In this document: in pieces, positions 36,649 to 44,230 of the stretch
Layout of the letters: every line of letters starts with the position of its first letter
Numbering within the stretch: the stretch's first letter is position 1
DNA from: Isosphaeraceae bacterium
GTDB lineage: Bacteria; Planctomycetota; Planctomycetia; Isosphaerales; Isosphaeraceae
Length of the DNA: 64,000 nt
Direction of reading: 5' to 3'
Assembly (NCBI GenBank): GCA_025356435.1
Contig: JANXSY010000078.1
Span: forward strand, 1-64,000
Notes under the pieces: model-generated
Told to the model about the DNA's origin: nothing
Seen by the model: only the letters and a program-made list of their open reading frames with translations
Database searches by the model: none
Program-made: the position numbers and the translations under genes

Positions 36649-38715
36649 ATGCTCACCTTTAATGAAACAACCGTCTCCGACGCTGTGGCGCAAGCACTTG
36701 TCGGGGAACTCCAGGCTTCGTTCATCCCGATCGCGGCCACACTGGGCTGTTCGTTGGCGTTTCGCATCGATTCCCGCGACGAATGGCTAGTGATCGACCC
36801 GGCTTGTCGATGCGACGACGAATATTCGGTCGGCGATCTCGATTGCCTCGGGGCAGGGCGAGACCTGGCCACGATCCCGATTGAGTTCGAAGGGACATGG
36901 CTGGGAGATATTCGGGTTTGCACCCCAAGGGCGGCCGCCACGACCCTCGGTGTACTTCGGCAGATCATCGAATCGACATTGAAGCGGATCTTACTGGAGA
37001 AGCAAGAGTCGCGGCTTCGCAACGAACTCAGCGAATGCAGGCAGAATCTCGAAGCCCTCTACGAGACTCATTCGCTCACGCCCACCTCGCAGAGCATGGA
37101 GGCGATCGTCGATCGTGTCCTCTCCCGCGCCGTGGGGGGCGAGCACGACCGCCGGGCTGCCTTGTGGGTCGAACATAACGGGACGCTCGAACAGTTCGGC
37201 ACTGAGGCCAGCGGCAACGGGTCTCGGCCACCCTTCGACGAGGGGTTGATCCGCACGGCCGTGGCCGAGCAGCGTGGGCTCGTTATCGACGACTTGCAGC
37301 CGGAATGCGGCGGGTCGGCGCGGGTCCTGATCGCGCCGGTCGCCTCGTTCCATGGGACACGGGGCGCGGTTGCGGTCTGGGGATCGGCGTCGGGAAAACC
37401 TTTCGACTCGCGGTTCGTCCGGCAGACCCAGGCCCTCGCGACCCAGGGCGTGATGGCCCTTGAGGGAGAGCGGCTCTATCGGGCGGCGCTCGAGAACGAG
37501 CTGATCCGGCAGGAGCTGGACATCGGTGCCCGGATGCAACAAATGCTGCTGATCGGCAACCAGCCGAATCCGCTCGGTTTCGCGCACGTCGCGAGCCTCG
37601 TCCTGCCTTCGCAGCGAGTCGGGGGGGATTTCGTCGAGTTCTTCCCGCATCAAGATCACTGCATTGATATCTTGATCGGCGACGTCATGGGTAAGGGGCT
37701 GAAGGCGTCACTTGTTGGCGCTGCGGTCGCCAGGCAGTTCCACCGGACGCTCTGTTCGCTCCTCTCCGCCCGCCAAGATCACCTACCCCGGCCTGAGAAG
37801 ATCGTCTCGATCGTTCATGAGGAGATCGCCCGCCTCCTTGCCGAGTTCGACAGTTTCGTCACGCTCAACTACGCGAGGATTGACGCAACCACGACCCGTT
37901 TCGAGTTCGTCGACTGCGGCCATACGCCAATCCTGCACCATAGGCGCCAGACCCGCCAATGCCAACCGATTCGCGGTCAGAGCATGCCACTGGGCTTTAG
38001 CGATCGGGAATCTTATGAACAGGTTTCTGTGTTGTATGATGACGGAGACCTCTTCGTCTTCTACTCCGATGGTGTGACCGAGGTCAGAGACGCAAACGGA
38101 GAATTTTTCGGCCTGGAACGGCTCATTGCCCTGGTCGAAGGCCCGGGGCACGACGGCAATCCCGAGGCATTGATCCAGATCATCCAGACGGCGCTCGCCC
38201 ACTTCGCGGGGAGCGATCGCTTCGATGACGACCTGACGATCGTCGTCGTCGAGGCCCACGTCGCCGAGCCTCCCAAGCCCGGCACGCGGACGGCCTGCCT
38301 GGAGATCAAGAGTGACCTCTCCCGCCTGGAAGCCGTCCGGTCGTTCGTCCGATCGGTCTGCCAGGGCGACGACTACCCATGCCTTAGCGCACGCCGGGTC
38401 TCGCTGCTGGAACTCGCCGTCACCGAGGCGATCAGCAATATCATGATCCACGCATACGGGGGCCGCACCGACTGCTGGATTCGGGTCGAGGGAGAGATCT
38501 CGAACGAATGCGTTCTGATCCGCTGCACCCACACCGGCGAGCCGTTCGACCCGTCCACTGTCGAGCCGCCCCCCTTCGACGGGACGCGTGAGGGCGGCTA
38601 TGGCGTCTACCTCATCGACCAGTCGGTTGACGAGGTGTTCTATGTGCAAAACGGCCGCGGAATCCACGCCATCACGCTCATCCAGAAACGCCAGTTGACT
38701 GAACCAGGAGCCTGA
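36649..38715 (+). CDS. GAF-like / SpoIIE (PP2C) phosphatase / HATPase partner-switch protein
   Basis: About 688 residues. An N-terminal part (about 1-290) looks GAF-like, with a helical linker. The SpoIIE/RsbU phosphatase domain, about 295-540, keeps its metal-site Asp residues (VGGDFVEFF, IGDVMGKGLKASL, FYSDGVTEV, DDDLTIVVVE). The C-terminal domain, about 550-685, is HATPase_c of the RsbW type with the N-box ELAVTEAISNIMIHAYGG. The usual G1-box Asp is not seen (RCTHTGEPFDP), so kinase activity is uncertain. Likely role: dephosphorylate, and perhaps phosphorylate, the two flanking STAS proteins. The ATG at 36649 follows GAGG. A combined phosphatase plus HATPase recalls Vibrio SypE, in another domain order. 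Confidence 0.85.
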   Translation: MLTFNETTVSDAVAQALVGELQASFIPIAATLGCSLAFRIDSRDEWLVIDPACRCDDEYSVGDLDCLGAGRDLATIPIEFEGTWLGDIRVCTPRAAATTLGVLRQIIESTLKRILLEKQESRLRNELSECRQNLEALYETHSLTPTSQSMEAIVDRVLSRAVGGEHDRRAALWVEHNGTLEQFGTEASGNGSRPPFDEGLIRTAVAEQRGLVIDDLQPECGGSARVLIAPVASFHGTRGAVAVWGSASGKPFDSRFVRQTQALATQGVMALEGERLYRAALENELIRQELDIGARMQQMLLIGNQPNPLGFAHVASLVLPSQRVGGDFVEFFPHQDHCIDILIGDVMGKGLKASLVGAAVARQFHRTLCSLLSARQDHLPRPEKIVSIVHEEIARLLAEFDSFVTLNYARIDATTTRFEFVDCGHTPILHHRRQTRQCQPIRGQSMPLGFSDRESYEQVSVLYDDGDLFVFYSDGVTEVRDANGEFFGLERLIALVEGPGHDGNPEALIQIIQTALAHFAGSDRFDDDLTIVVVEAHVAEPPKPGTRTACLEIKSDLSRLEAVRSFVRSVCQGDDYPCLSARRVSLLELAVTEAISNIMIHAYGGRTDCWIRVEGEISNECVLIRCTHTGEPFDPSTVEPPPFDGTREGGYGVYLIDQSVDEVFYVQNGRGIHAITLIQKRQLTEPGA

Positions 38716-38721
38716 TCCGTT

Positions 38722-39099
38722 ATGGACATCTCATTTGAAACCGTCGGCTCCGTCACGATCGTCACGCTCGGAGGCACGTATTTCGACGCCGGCCGCTCCA
38801 AGGAGTTTCGCCGCGAGGTCATTGAGCGGCTGTCCTCTCCCGCCAAAATTCTCATCGACCTGACGGAGATCCAGTTCATCGACAGTTCCGGATGCGGCGC
38901 GATCCTCGCTGCCTCGCGCCGGGCGAATCCCACCGGGCAGGGGCCTGGCGACCTCAAGCTCTGTGGCGTCACGAAGCAAGTCCGCATGGTCTTCGAGATG
39001 GTGCGACTCCACAAAATTATCGATATCTACAACACGCGCGACGAAGCGATTCGGGCCTTCGAGGTCGACTCGTCTGCCGTGGCTCTGGCATCGAGGTAA
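38722..39099 (+). CDS. STAS-domain anti-anti-sigma-like protein (second copy)
   Basis: 125 residues, essentially a bare STAS domain: VTIVTLGGTYFDAG, ILIDLTEIQFIDSSGCGAILAA with the phosphorylatable DSSG Ser near residue 57, and MVRLHKIIDIYNTRDEAIRAF, as in RsbV/SpoIIAA. It begins 6 bases after the phosphatase gene and ends 2 bases before the priming sugar transferase, so cotranslation is likely. It differs clearly from the first STAS protein (shorter, no C-terminal extension), so the two may have different partners. Confidence 0.9.
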   Translation: MDISFETVGSVTIVTLGGTYFDAGRSKEFRREVIERLSSPAKILIDLTEIQFIDSSGCGAILAASRRANPTGQGPGDLKLCGVTKQVRMVFEMVRLHKIIDIYNTRDEAIRAFEVDSSAVALASR

Positions 39100-39101
39100 A
39101 T

Positions 39102-39854
39102 ATGGCGACCGTACTGACAGCCGACCGATCCCGCATCCTACTCCGCGACGAGCTGATCCGCCTCTATGGCGACGGCGGCAGCTCACCGAGCGGGCTCGCG
39201 AGGCGGCTCAAGCTCTGGTGGAAACTCTATTCCTGGGACGTCGCGATCGGCGGCGCGACGCTGCTGAAGCGGCTATTCGACATCGCCACGTCGGGCCTGG
39301 CGCTGGTCGCCCTTTTGCCCCTCTTCTTTGTCGTGGCGATCTTGATCAAACGCCACGACGGCGGGCCGGTGCTCTTCTGGCAGAAGCGGGTCGGGCGGTG
39401 GGGACGCGAGTTCACCTTCCCGAAATTCCGGTCGATGCAAGTTGATGCGGAGACGCTCAAAGACGCCCTGCTCGCCCAGAACGACCACCGAACCGGGCCG
39501 ACATTCAAGATGAAACGTGACCCGCGCGTTACGCCCGTCGGCCGCGTGATCCGCAAGCTGAGCATCGACGAACTGCCCCAACTCTGGTGCGTCCTGATCG
39601 GCGAGATGTCGATCGTCGGGCCTCGACCTCCGGTCCCTCGCGAGGTCGCGGTCTACACATTGGCAGACCGTCGACGGCTCGAAGTCACGCCCGGACTGAC
39701 CTGCATCTGGCAGGTGAGTGGGCGCGGAGACATCCCCTTCGACCGTCAAGTCGAACTCGACGTTCAATATGCTCAGAGCAAGAGCTTCTGGTTTGATCTC
39801 TTCTTGATCCTCAAGACCATCCCGGCCGTACTCACCGGACGAGGTGCATATTGA
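39102..39854 (+). CDS. Priming sugar transferase (undecaprenyl-phosphate glycosyl-1-phosphate transferase)
   Basis: About 250 residues. It has one N-terminal membrane hairpin (IATSGLALVALLPLFFVVAI) after KRLFD, then GPVLFWQKRVG, FPKFRSM, SIDELPQLWCVLIGEMSIVGPRPP and PGLTCIWQVSGRGDI. These are the conserved blocks of WcaJ/WbaP-type enzymes, which start repeat-unit assembly by moving a sugar 1-phosphate from a nucleotide sugar to undecaprenyl phosphate. It lacks the extra N-terminal helices of WbaP, a short form. GAGGT precedes the ATG at 39102. Sugar specificity unknown. Confidence 0.93.
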   Translation: MATVLTADRSRILLRDELIRLYGDGGSSPSGLARRLKLWWKLYSWDVAIGGATLLKRLFDIATSGLALVALLPLFFVVAILIKRHDGGPVLFWQKRVGRWGREFTFPKFRSMQVDAETLKDALLAQNDHRTGPTFKMKRDPRVTPVGRVIRKLSIDELPQLWCVLIGEMSIVGPRPPVPREVAVYTLADRRRLEVTPGLTCIWQVSGRGDIPFDRQVELDVQYAQSKSFWFDLFLILKTIPAVLTGRGAY

Positions 39855-39880
39855 ACCGCCCATCATCGAAAGGGGCACGG

Positions 39881-41338
39881 ATGAGGACGATCCTGATCGC
39901 CACCGGAGACCCCTCTGATCTCGGCGCACTGGCCGAGCAAGACCCCGCGCCGATGCTCCCGTTCGTCGATCGGCCGTTCCTCCAGCACGTCGTCGAGTCG
40001 TTGGCATCGCGCGGATTTACCGAATTCGACCTGGTCGTGAGTCACCTCGCCCACCGGATCGAGGACCACTTCGGCGACGGCACGCGCTGGGGCATCACGA
40101 TTCGTTATCATGTCGCCCGAGACGCAGACCGGCCGTATCGCAGGCTGCTCACGATGAGCCCACTCGTAGGCGATACCCCCGTGTTGCTCTGCCACGCCGA
40201 CCGGTTCCCCTCGATCGAGGCGATCGAACCACCGGCTCCGGCGACCGGGCCGATTCTGTACTGCAAACGAGGCGACTGGACCGGCTGGGCCTGGATATGC
40301 CGTGACGACATCAAAGACGTATCGGCCGATGACGACGAGAAGACCCTGGCCGCCCGCCTATTTGCACGCACGAACGAACAGGGCATCATTGAGGCAGGCA
40401 AGGGAATGAGCGCGGGCGATTTCGCCTCGATCCTGGCGGGCAATATCGCCGCCCTCTCCGAACGGTCATCATCGCTCCTCTTCGGAGGCCGCGAGGTCGA
40501 GCCCGGGCTCTGGATCTCGCGAAACGTCATCCTCCACCCAACAGCGCGGCTCATCCCGCCGGTCTACCTCTGTGAAGACTGCAAGGTCGGCGAAGGGGCG
40601 GAAATCGGCCCTGGTGTCGTCGTCGGCTCCGGGTGCGTCCTCGACCGCCGGTGCTCGGTCGCCAACGCCGTTGTCTTCCCGTCGACTTACGTCGGCGAAG
40701 GGGTTGACCTTCACGACGTTCTCGTCGTCCGCGACCATCTCATCGACGTTCGCACGGGACTTCAAATCACACTCTATGATGAAATATTGCTCGGAACCGC
40801 CTCGGGCCGATCGCTGGGACTGCGGCTCGCGAGGCTCGTCGCGCGGGCAACGGCGGTCGTGGCCCTGGCCTTCACTTGGCCGATCCTGCTGGCGACGGCG
40901 GTCGTTCTCAAGGCCTTGGGGCGCGGAGGTTTCTCTCCGACCGACGTGGTCTCGCTGCCGGCCTCAACCGACCGAGCGCGATGGAAGACGTATCGACTCT
41001 GGAGGTTTAACCTCGGAGAGGATTCCGCACCGAGGGGAGGGCTGCTCGACCTACTGCTCCGATTCCTCCCTGGCCTGCTGAACGTCGCCCGTGGAGAGCT
41101 GCGATTCGTGGGTGTTCCGCCCCGATCGGCCGAAGCGATCTCTGCGCTGCCCGAGGAATGGAAGGCCCTCTATCTTCGGACCCATGCCGGGTTAATTACG
41201 GAATCGAACCTCTTCAACGCACCGTCACCCGACCCCGAGGGGGACCAACTGGCCGACGCCTATTATGCCGTCGCCGGGGGGAAGCTCCACGACGTCCGGC
41301 TCGTGGCGGGCTATCTCGGCAAGGCTCTATTTCGGTGA
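39881..41338 (+). CDS. Nucleotidyltransferase-like / left-handed beta-helix / sugar-transferase-like fusion
   Basis: About 485 residues. The N-terminal part (1-200) resembles sugar nucleotidyltransferases (TILIATGDPSDLGALAEQDP, MLPFVDRPFLQHVVESL) but lacks the GxGTR loop and the later Lys motif. Residues about 217-290 are hexapeptide-like beta-helix repeats (VGEGAEIGPGVVVGSGCVLD). The last 175 residues echo a priming sugar transferase (membrane segment VVALAFTWPILLATAVVL, YRLWRFN, LLNVARGELRFVGVPPRSAE, HAGLITES) with its signature residues altered. It directly follows a normal sugar transferase and AGGGG precedes the ATG. Likely non-catalytic or altered; role unknown. Confidence 0.7.
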   Translation: MRTILIATGDPSDLGALAEQDPAPMLPFVDRPFLQHVVESLASRGFTEFDLVVSHLAHRIEDHFGDGTRWGITIRYHVARDADRPYRRLLTMSPLVGDTPVLLCHADRFPSIEAIEPPAPATGPILYCKRGDWTGWAWICRDDIKDVSADDDEKTLAARLFARTNEQGIIEAGKGMSAGDFASILAGNIAALSERSSSLLFGGREVEPGLWISRNVILHPTARLIPPVYLCEDCKVGEGAEIGPGVVVGSGCVLDRRCSVANAVVFPSTYVGEGVDLHDVLVVRDHLIDVRTGLQITLYDEILLGTASGRSLGLRLARLVARATAVVALAFTWPILLATAVVLKALGRGGFSPTDVVSLPASTDRARWKTYRLWRFNLGEDSAPRGGLLDLLLRFLPGLLNVARGELRFVGVPPRSAEAISALPEEWKALYLRTHAGLITESNLFNAPSPDPEGDQLADAYYAVAGGKLHDVRLVAGYLGKALFR

Positions 41339-41364
41339 GGTCCGACACGATCGGTCGCCGAAAA

Positions 41365-41386
41365 TGTCCTATAGAAGAGAGGGACA
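41365..41386. promoter_or_regulatory. Inverted repeat TGTCC-N12-GGACA before rfbA
   Basis: TGTCC (41365-41369) and GGACA (41382-41386) form an imperfect operator-like pair 33 bases before the rfbA start. The same half-sites occur as a longer repeat at 29563-29585 with a 13-base spacer. A shared regulator is a guess. Confidence 0.25.
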
Positions 41387-41419
41387 ATTCGCCATCTCTC
41401 TATCGAAGGGAGGCCGATC

Positions 41420-42313
41420 GTGAAGGGCATCATCCTCGCGGGAGGGTCGGGGACTCGGCTCTACCCGATGACCCGCGTCGTTAGTAAGCAGCTCCTGCCG
41501 ATCTATGACAAGCCGATGATCTATTACCCCCTCAGCACGCTGATGCTCGCGGGGGCTCGTGAAATACTCATCATATCCACGCCCACTGACTTACCTCGCT
41601 TCAAGGAGCTTCTCGGCGACGGCGGCGCGTGGGGCCTCCACCTTGAATACGCCGAGCAGCCCCGCCCCGAAGGTCTGGCGCAGGCCTTCGTGATCGGTCG
41701 GGAATTCGTCGGAGACGACCGGGTCGCGCTGGTGCTCGGCGACAACATCTTCTACGGCCACGGCCTCGGCAACATCCTTCGAGAGGCTGCCTCACGGCCG
41801 ACCGGGGCAACCATCTTCGGCTATCACGTCCAGGACCCCGGCCGCTATGGCGTGGCTGAGTTCGGGCCTGACGGCGAGGTGGTCGGGATCGAGGAGAAGC
41901 CCGCTGTGCCCAGGTCATCCTATGCTGTGACCGGGCTCTATTTCTATGACAACCAGGTTCTCGATATCGCGGCCGCGCTCCAGCCTTCCCCGCGCGGCGA
42001 GCTGGAGATCACCGACATCAACCGCGAATACCTCCGGCGCGGCCGGCTCCGGCTCGACGTGCTCGGGCGAGGGATCGCCTGGCTCGACACCGGGACGCCC
42101 GAGGCCCTCCAGCAGGCCGCGAGCTTCATCCAGTCGGTCGAAACCCGACAGGGTCTGAAGGTCGCCTGCCTCGAAGAGGTCGCCTATCGGATGGGATTCA
42201 TCGACGCCTGGCAGGTACGTGAGGTCGCCGAGACGCTCAAGAACGACTACGGACGCTATCTTGAACAGGTGATTGAAGGAGAAGCATATGAAAGTTGTCA
42301 AATTGAAGTTTGA
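41420..42313 (+). CDS. rfbA: Glucose-1-phosphate thymidylyltransferase RfbA
   Basis: 297 residues, normal length. It makes dTDP-glucose, the first step to dTDP-L-rhamnose. The whole N terminus [20 protein letters not shown] with [20 protein letters not shown] is diagnostic, followed by [30 protein letters not shown] and [10 protein letters not shown]. The GTG start has GGGAGG six bases before it. It overlaps rfbC by 26 bases. The next enzymes, RfbB and RfbD, are not in this window. Confidence 0.95.
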   Translation: MKGIILAGGSGTRLYPMTRVVSKQLLPIYDKPMIYYPLSTLMLAGAREILIISTPTDLPRFKELLGDGGAWGLHLEYAEQPRPEGLAQAFVIGREFVGDDRVALVLGDNIFYGHGLGNILREAASRPTGATIFGYHVQDPGRYGVAEFGPDGEVVGIEEKPAVPRSSYAVTGLYFYDNQVLDIAAALQPSPRGELEITDINREYLRRGRLRLDVLGRGIAWLDTGTPEALQQAASFIQSVETRQGLKVACLEEVAYRMGFIDAWQVREVAETLKNDYGRYLEQVIEGEAYESCQIEV

Positions 42314-42884
42314 GGGTGCCTTGCTGATCGAGCCCCGCGTCTTTCGCGACCCGCGCGGATACTTCCTGGAAGGGTGGAACGAGGATCGGTTCGAGTCTGA
42401 AGGGGTGCCGCACCAATTTGTCCAGGACAACCTCTCGCGGTCGAAGATGGGGGTCGTCCGCGGCCTGCACTACCAGTCTCCCCGCCCGCAAGCCAAGCTC
42501 GTGTCTGTTCTGTGGGGGACTATCTTCGACGTGATGGTCGACATCCGGATCGGCTCCCCTACCTTCGGTCAGTGGGAAGGGGTCTACCTCGCTGCGGAAG
42601 AATGTCTACAGTTGCTTATCCCTCCCGGATTCGCTCATGGATTTGCGGTGATCTCCGAAGAAGCCATATTCTCTTATAAGTGCTCTGACTATTACCATCC
42701 TGAGTTCGAGGGAAGCGTCCACTGGAACGACCCGGCCATCGGGATCGAGTGGCCGATCGGTCGCCCGATGCTCTCGCCCAAAGACGCCCGCGCCCCCCGA
42801 CTCTCCGACATCCCGACCGACCGCCTCCCCCAATATGCCGACTGTTCCGAGCCGGCCTCCCTCAGTGAACTCGTCCTCCACTGA
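42288..42884 (+). CDS. rfbC: dTDP-4-dehydrorhamnose 3,5-epimerase RfbC
   Basis: About 198 residues. It epimerises dTDP-4-keto-6-deoxyglucose at C3 and C5. The conserved blocks are [35 protein letters not shown] (catalytic His), [24 protein letters not shown] and [16 protein letters not shown] (active-site Tyr). The ATG at 42288 has AGGAG seven bases before it and overlaps the end of rfbA; an ATG at 42273 is weaker. It is the last gene of the plus-strand polysaccharide half; repeat sequences start 20 bases downstream. Confidence 0.95.
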   Translation: MKVVKLKFEGALLIEPRVFRDPRGYFLEGWNEDRFESEGVPHQFVQDNLSRSKMGVVRGLHYQSPRPQAKLVSVLWGTIFDVMVDIRIGSPTFGQWEGVYLAAEECLQLLIPPGFAHGFAVISEEAIFSYKCSDYYHPEFEGSVHWNDPAIGIEWPIGRPMLSPKDARAPRLSDIPTDRLPQYADCSEPASLSELVLH

Positions 42885-42903
42885 GGCCCGACGACCCGAT
42901 CGG

Positions 42904-43256
42904 GTTGCTCTGAAAGTCCTAATTCTGAGTGATTTGCGCAATTTGAAGAATGCCCGGCAATTACTGGGCATATGCATCGATCTGGTGCTTCTTTTATGGG
43001 GTCGGGTGTCCCAAGGGCACAGGAAAAATTCGTTTGGTCGAAACGCTCTGGTCCCCTCCCCACTTGTGGGGGAGGGTTAGGGTGGGGCGTTCTTGGACCA
43101 AGGGTGTGGATCAACCGCGAGACCGGGATGGGTTCGTTTGGCGCGATGATTGGTCGATGTCGGTTGGGTTCGCTCGGTCGAAAGGTTGTGCGGCATGCCC
43201 CCCCACCCTAGCCCTCCCCCACGGGGTGGGGAGGGGACCGGATTGGGTTCGCTCGG
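42904..43256. repeat. Modular intergenic repeat, copy B
   Basis: This stretch contains module 1 (42904-43037), module 2 (43030-43112) and module 3 (43117-43256), in the same order as copy A at 12333-12810. Module 1 here is full-length. The corresponding module at 12333 lacks about 70 bases between two AATT tetranucleotides. Pro/Gly-rich open frames crossing this region are repeat-derived. Confidence 0.8.
43047..43242. mobile_element. MITE-like element, copy B (no transposase)
   Basis: The termini 43047-43088 and 43201-43242 are nearly complementary over about 40 bases, from TCTGGTCCCCTCCCCAC at the left to GTGGGGAGGGGACCGGA at the right. The internal part is about 110 bases. The same element, 34 bases longer, is at 12408-12637. 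It has no gene. Proof of mobility is lacking. Confidence 0.4.
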
Positions 43257-43431
43257 CGCACCCCGGCGACGGCCGTTGTTGGCTTCGTTCGGCACCGTGA
43301 ATTCGCTGGCATCGGTTGTCATGGAGGTGGATCACCCGCCGATGGAGGGACGAGGACGTCGACGACGACGACCCACGTCTGATCATCGATCCGGGCGGTG
43401 TCCGCGTCCCGTCGAAATTACCGCTCTCGAT

Positions 43432-43689
43432 TCAAGCGACCCCCCGCTCGTTCCAGTCACGGTCGAGGTTGGGCTTGGCGGTCGATCGGATGACCGAGCC
43501 GCCGACGCCGACGCGGATGCCGAGGTAGGCCATCAGGAAACCGCCCGTTGAGATCAACCACACAAGAGAGTTCGGCGGGGCGGTCCAGTCGACGAACTGA
43601 ACGCGATCGCTATTCGACTCGCGGAGGAGCGAGACCGTTCGCTCTCTGTGGTCGGGGTTCCATCGGTATGGTCCTGGGTGTCGAACCAC
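43432..43689 (-). CDS. Small single-helix membrane protein, unknown
   Basis: 85 residues from a GTG. The C-terminal half looks like real protein: VDWTAPPNSLVWLISTGGFL with MAYLGIRVGVGG forms one hydrophobic segment after a basic N terminus (RWNPDHRERTVSLLRE). No ribosome site is clear before the GTG. No family was recognised. It lies alone between the repeat zone and a short upstream ORF on the same strand. Confidence 0.45.
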   Translation of the reverse strand: MVRHPGPYRWNPDHRERTVSLLRESNSDRVQFVDWTAPPNSLVWLISTGGFLMAYLGIRVGVGGSVIRSTAKPNLDRDWNERGVA

Positions 43690-43737
43690 GGAAGTTTGGG
43701 CGGTCCTATTGATCGAAACGGATCGAGGCGGAGGACC

Positions 43738-43806
43738 TCAGAGGAACGAACGGGGAAAGCTGAAGTTTGGGCGGGGGAAAAGCCGATAACTGATCTGGTA
43801 CTTCAT
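43738..43806 (-). CDS. 22-codon ORF with strong ribosome site, possible leader peptide
   Basis: The frame MKYQISYRLFPRPNFSFPRS (22 residues in all) begins at an ATG with AAGGAG six bases upstream, the best ribosome site in this interval. It stops 48 bases before the GTG of the small membrane-protein gene. A 13-base direct repeat (GAAGTTTGGGCGG, at 43691-43703 and 43762-43774) links the two. It may be a leader peptide, or the detached 5' end of a disrupted longer gene. Confidence 0.3.
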   Translation of the reverse strand: MKYQISYRLFPRPNFSFPRSFL

Positions 43807-44230
43807 GCCCACTCCTTGTAAAAGGGGCCACCGCGGTGATCGCGATCCCCTCCGTTCGAGCTTACCGGCCCAGGGATGGGTCGGGCAGCATCCGAGACAG
43901 GGACGTCGTGCCAACCGCCTCGTCGCCCGCCTCAGCGCGGATCGGCGGGAATCGCCTCTCCAAGATGGAGGGACGAGGGGCTCTCGACATGAGGCTCGCC
44001 CACGGATGGGCCGGGAATGACCGTTCCCGGATAGTTTCTCACCTTCGCACCACCACTCCGAACCGTATGGCAAGGCGAACCGGCCCGAAACGGCCGACCT
44101 CCGCCCCAGCCCTGTGTCGTGTCGCCTCGACGACGCGTGCCCTCCGGTGGTACGCGCGTCGCGTCCGGCCCGAGTTCGTCGCACCTGCGGCGAGCCTCCG
44201 GTCGTCCTGCGGGAAAGGAGTCCGTGCGGC
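43807..44230. other. Intergenic stretch without a recognised gene
   Basis: A 424-base interval. Open frames on both strands are Arg/Ser-rich and not convincing. One inverted repeat, CCGGGAA-N6-TTCCCGG, is at 44011-44030. GGGAAAGGAG near 44211-44220 serves the next gene. Confidence 0.4.

Noticed and set aside
42606-43551. Open frames crossing rfbC and the second repeat zone
   Set aside because: The text matches repeat-derived frames of copy A or lies opposite rfbC; no independent gene evidence.
43807-44230. Minus-strand frame extending upstream of the 22-codon ORF, and plus-strand frames before 44231
   Set aside because: Arg/Ser-rich low-complexity text, no ribosome sites; only the short ORF with AAGGAG was kept.
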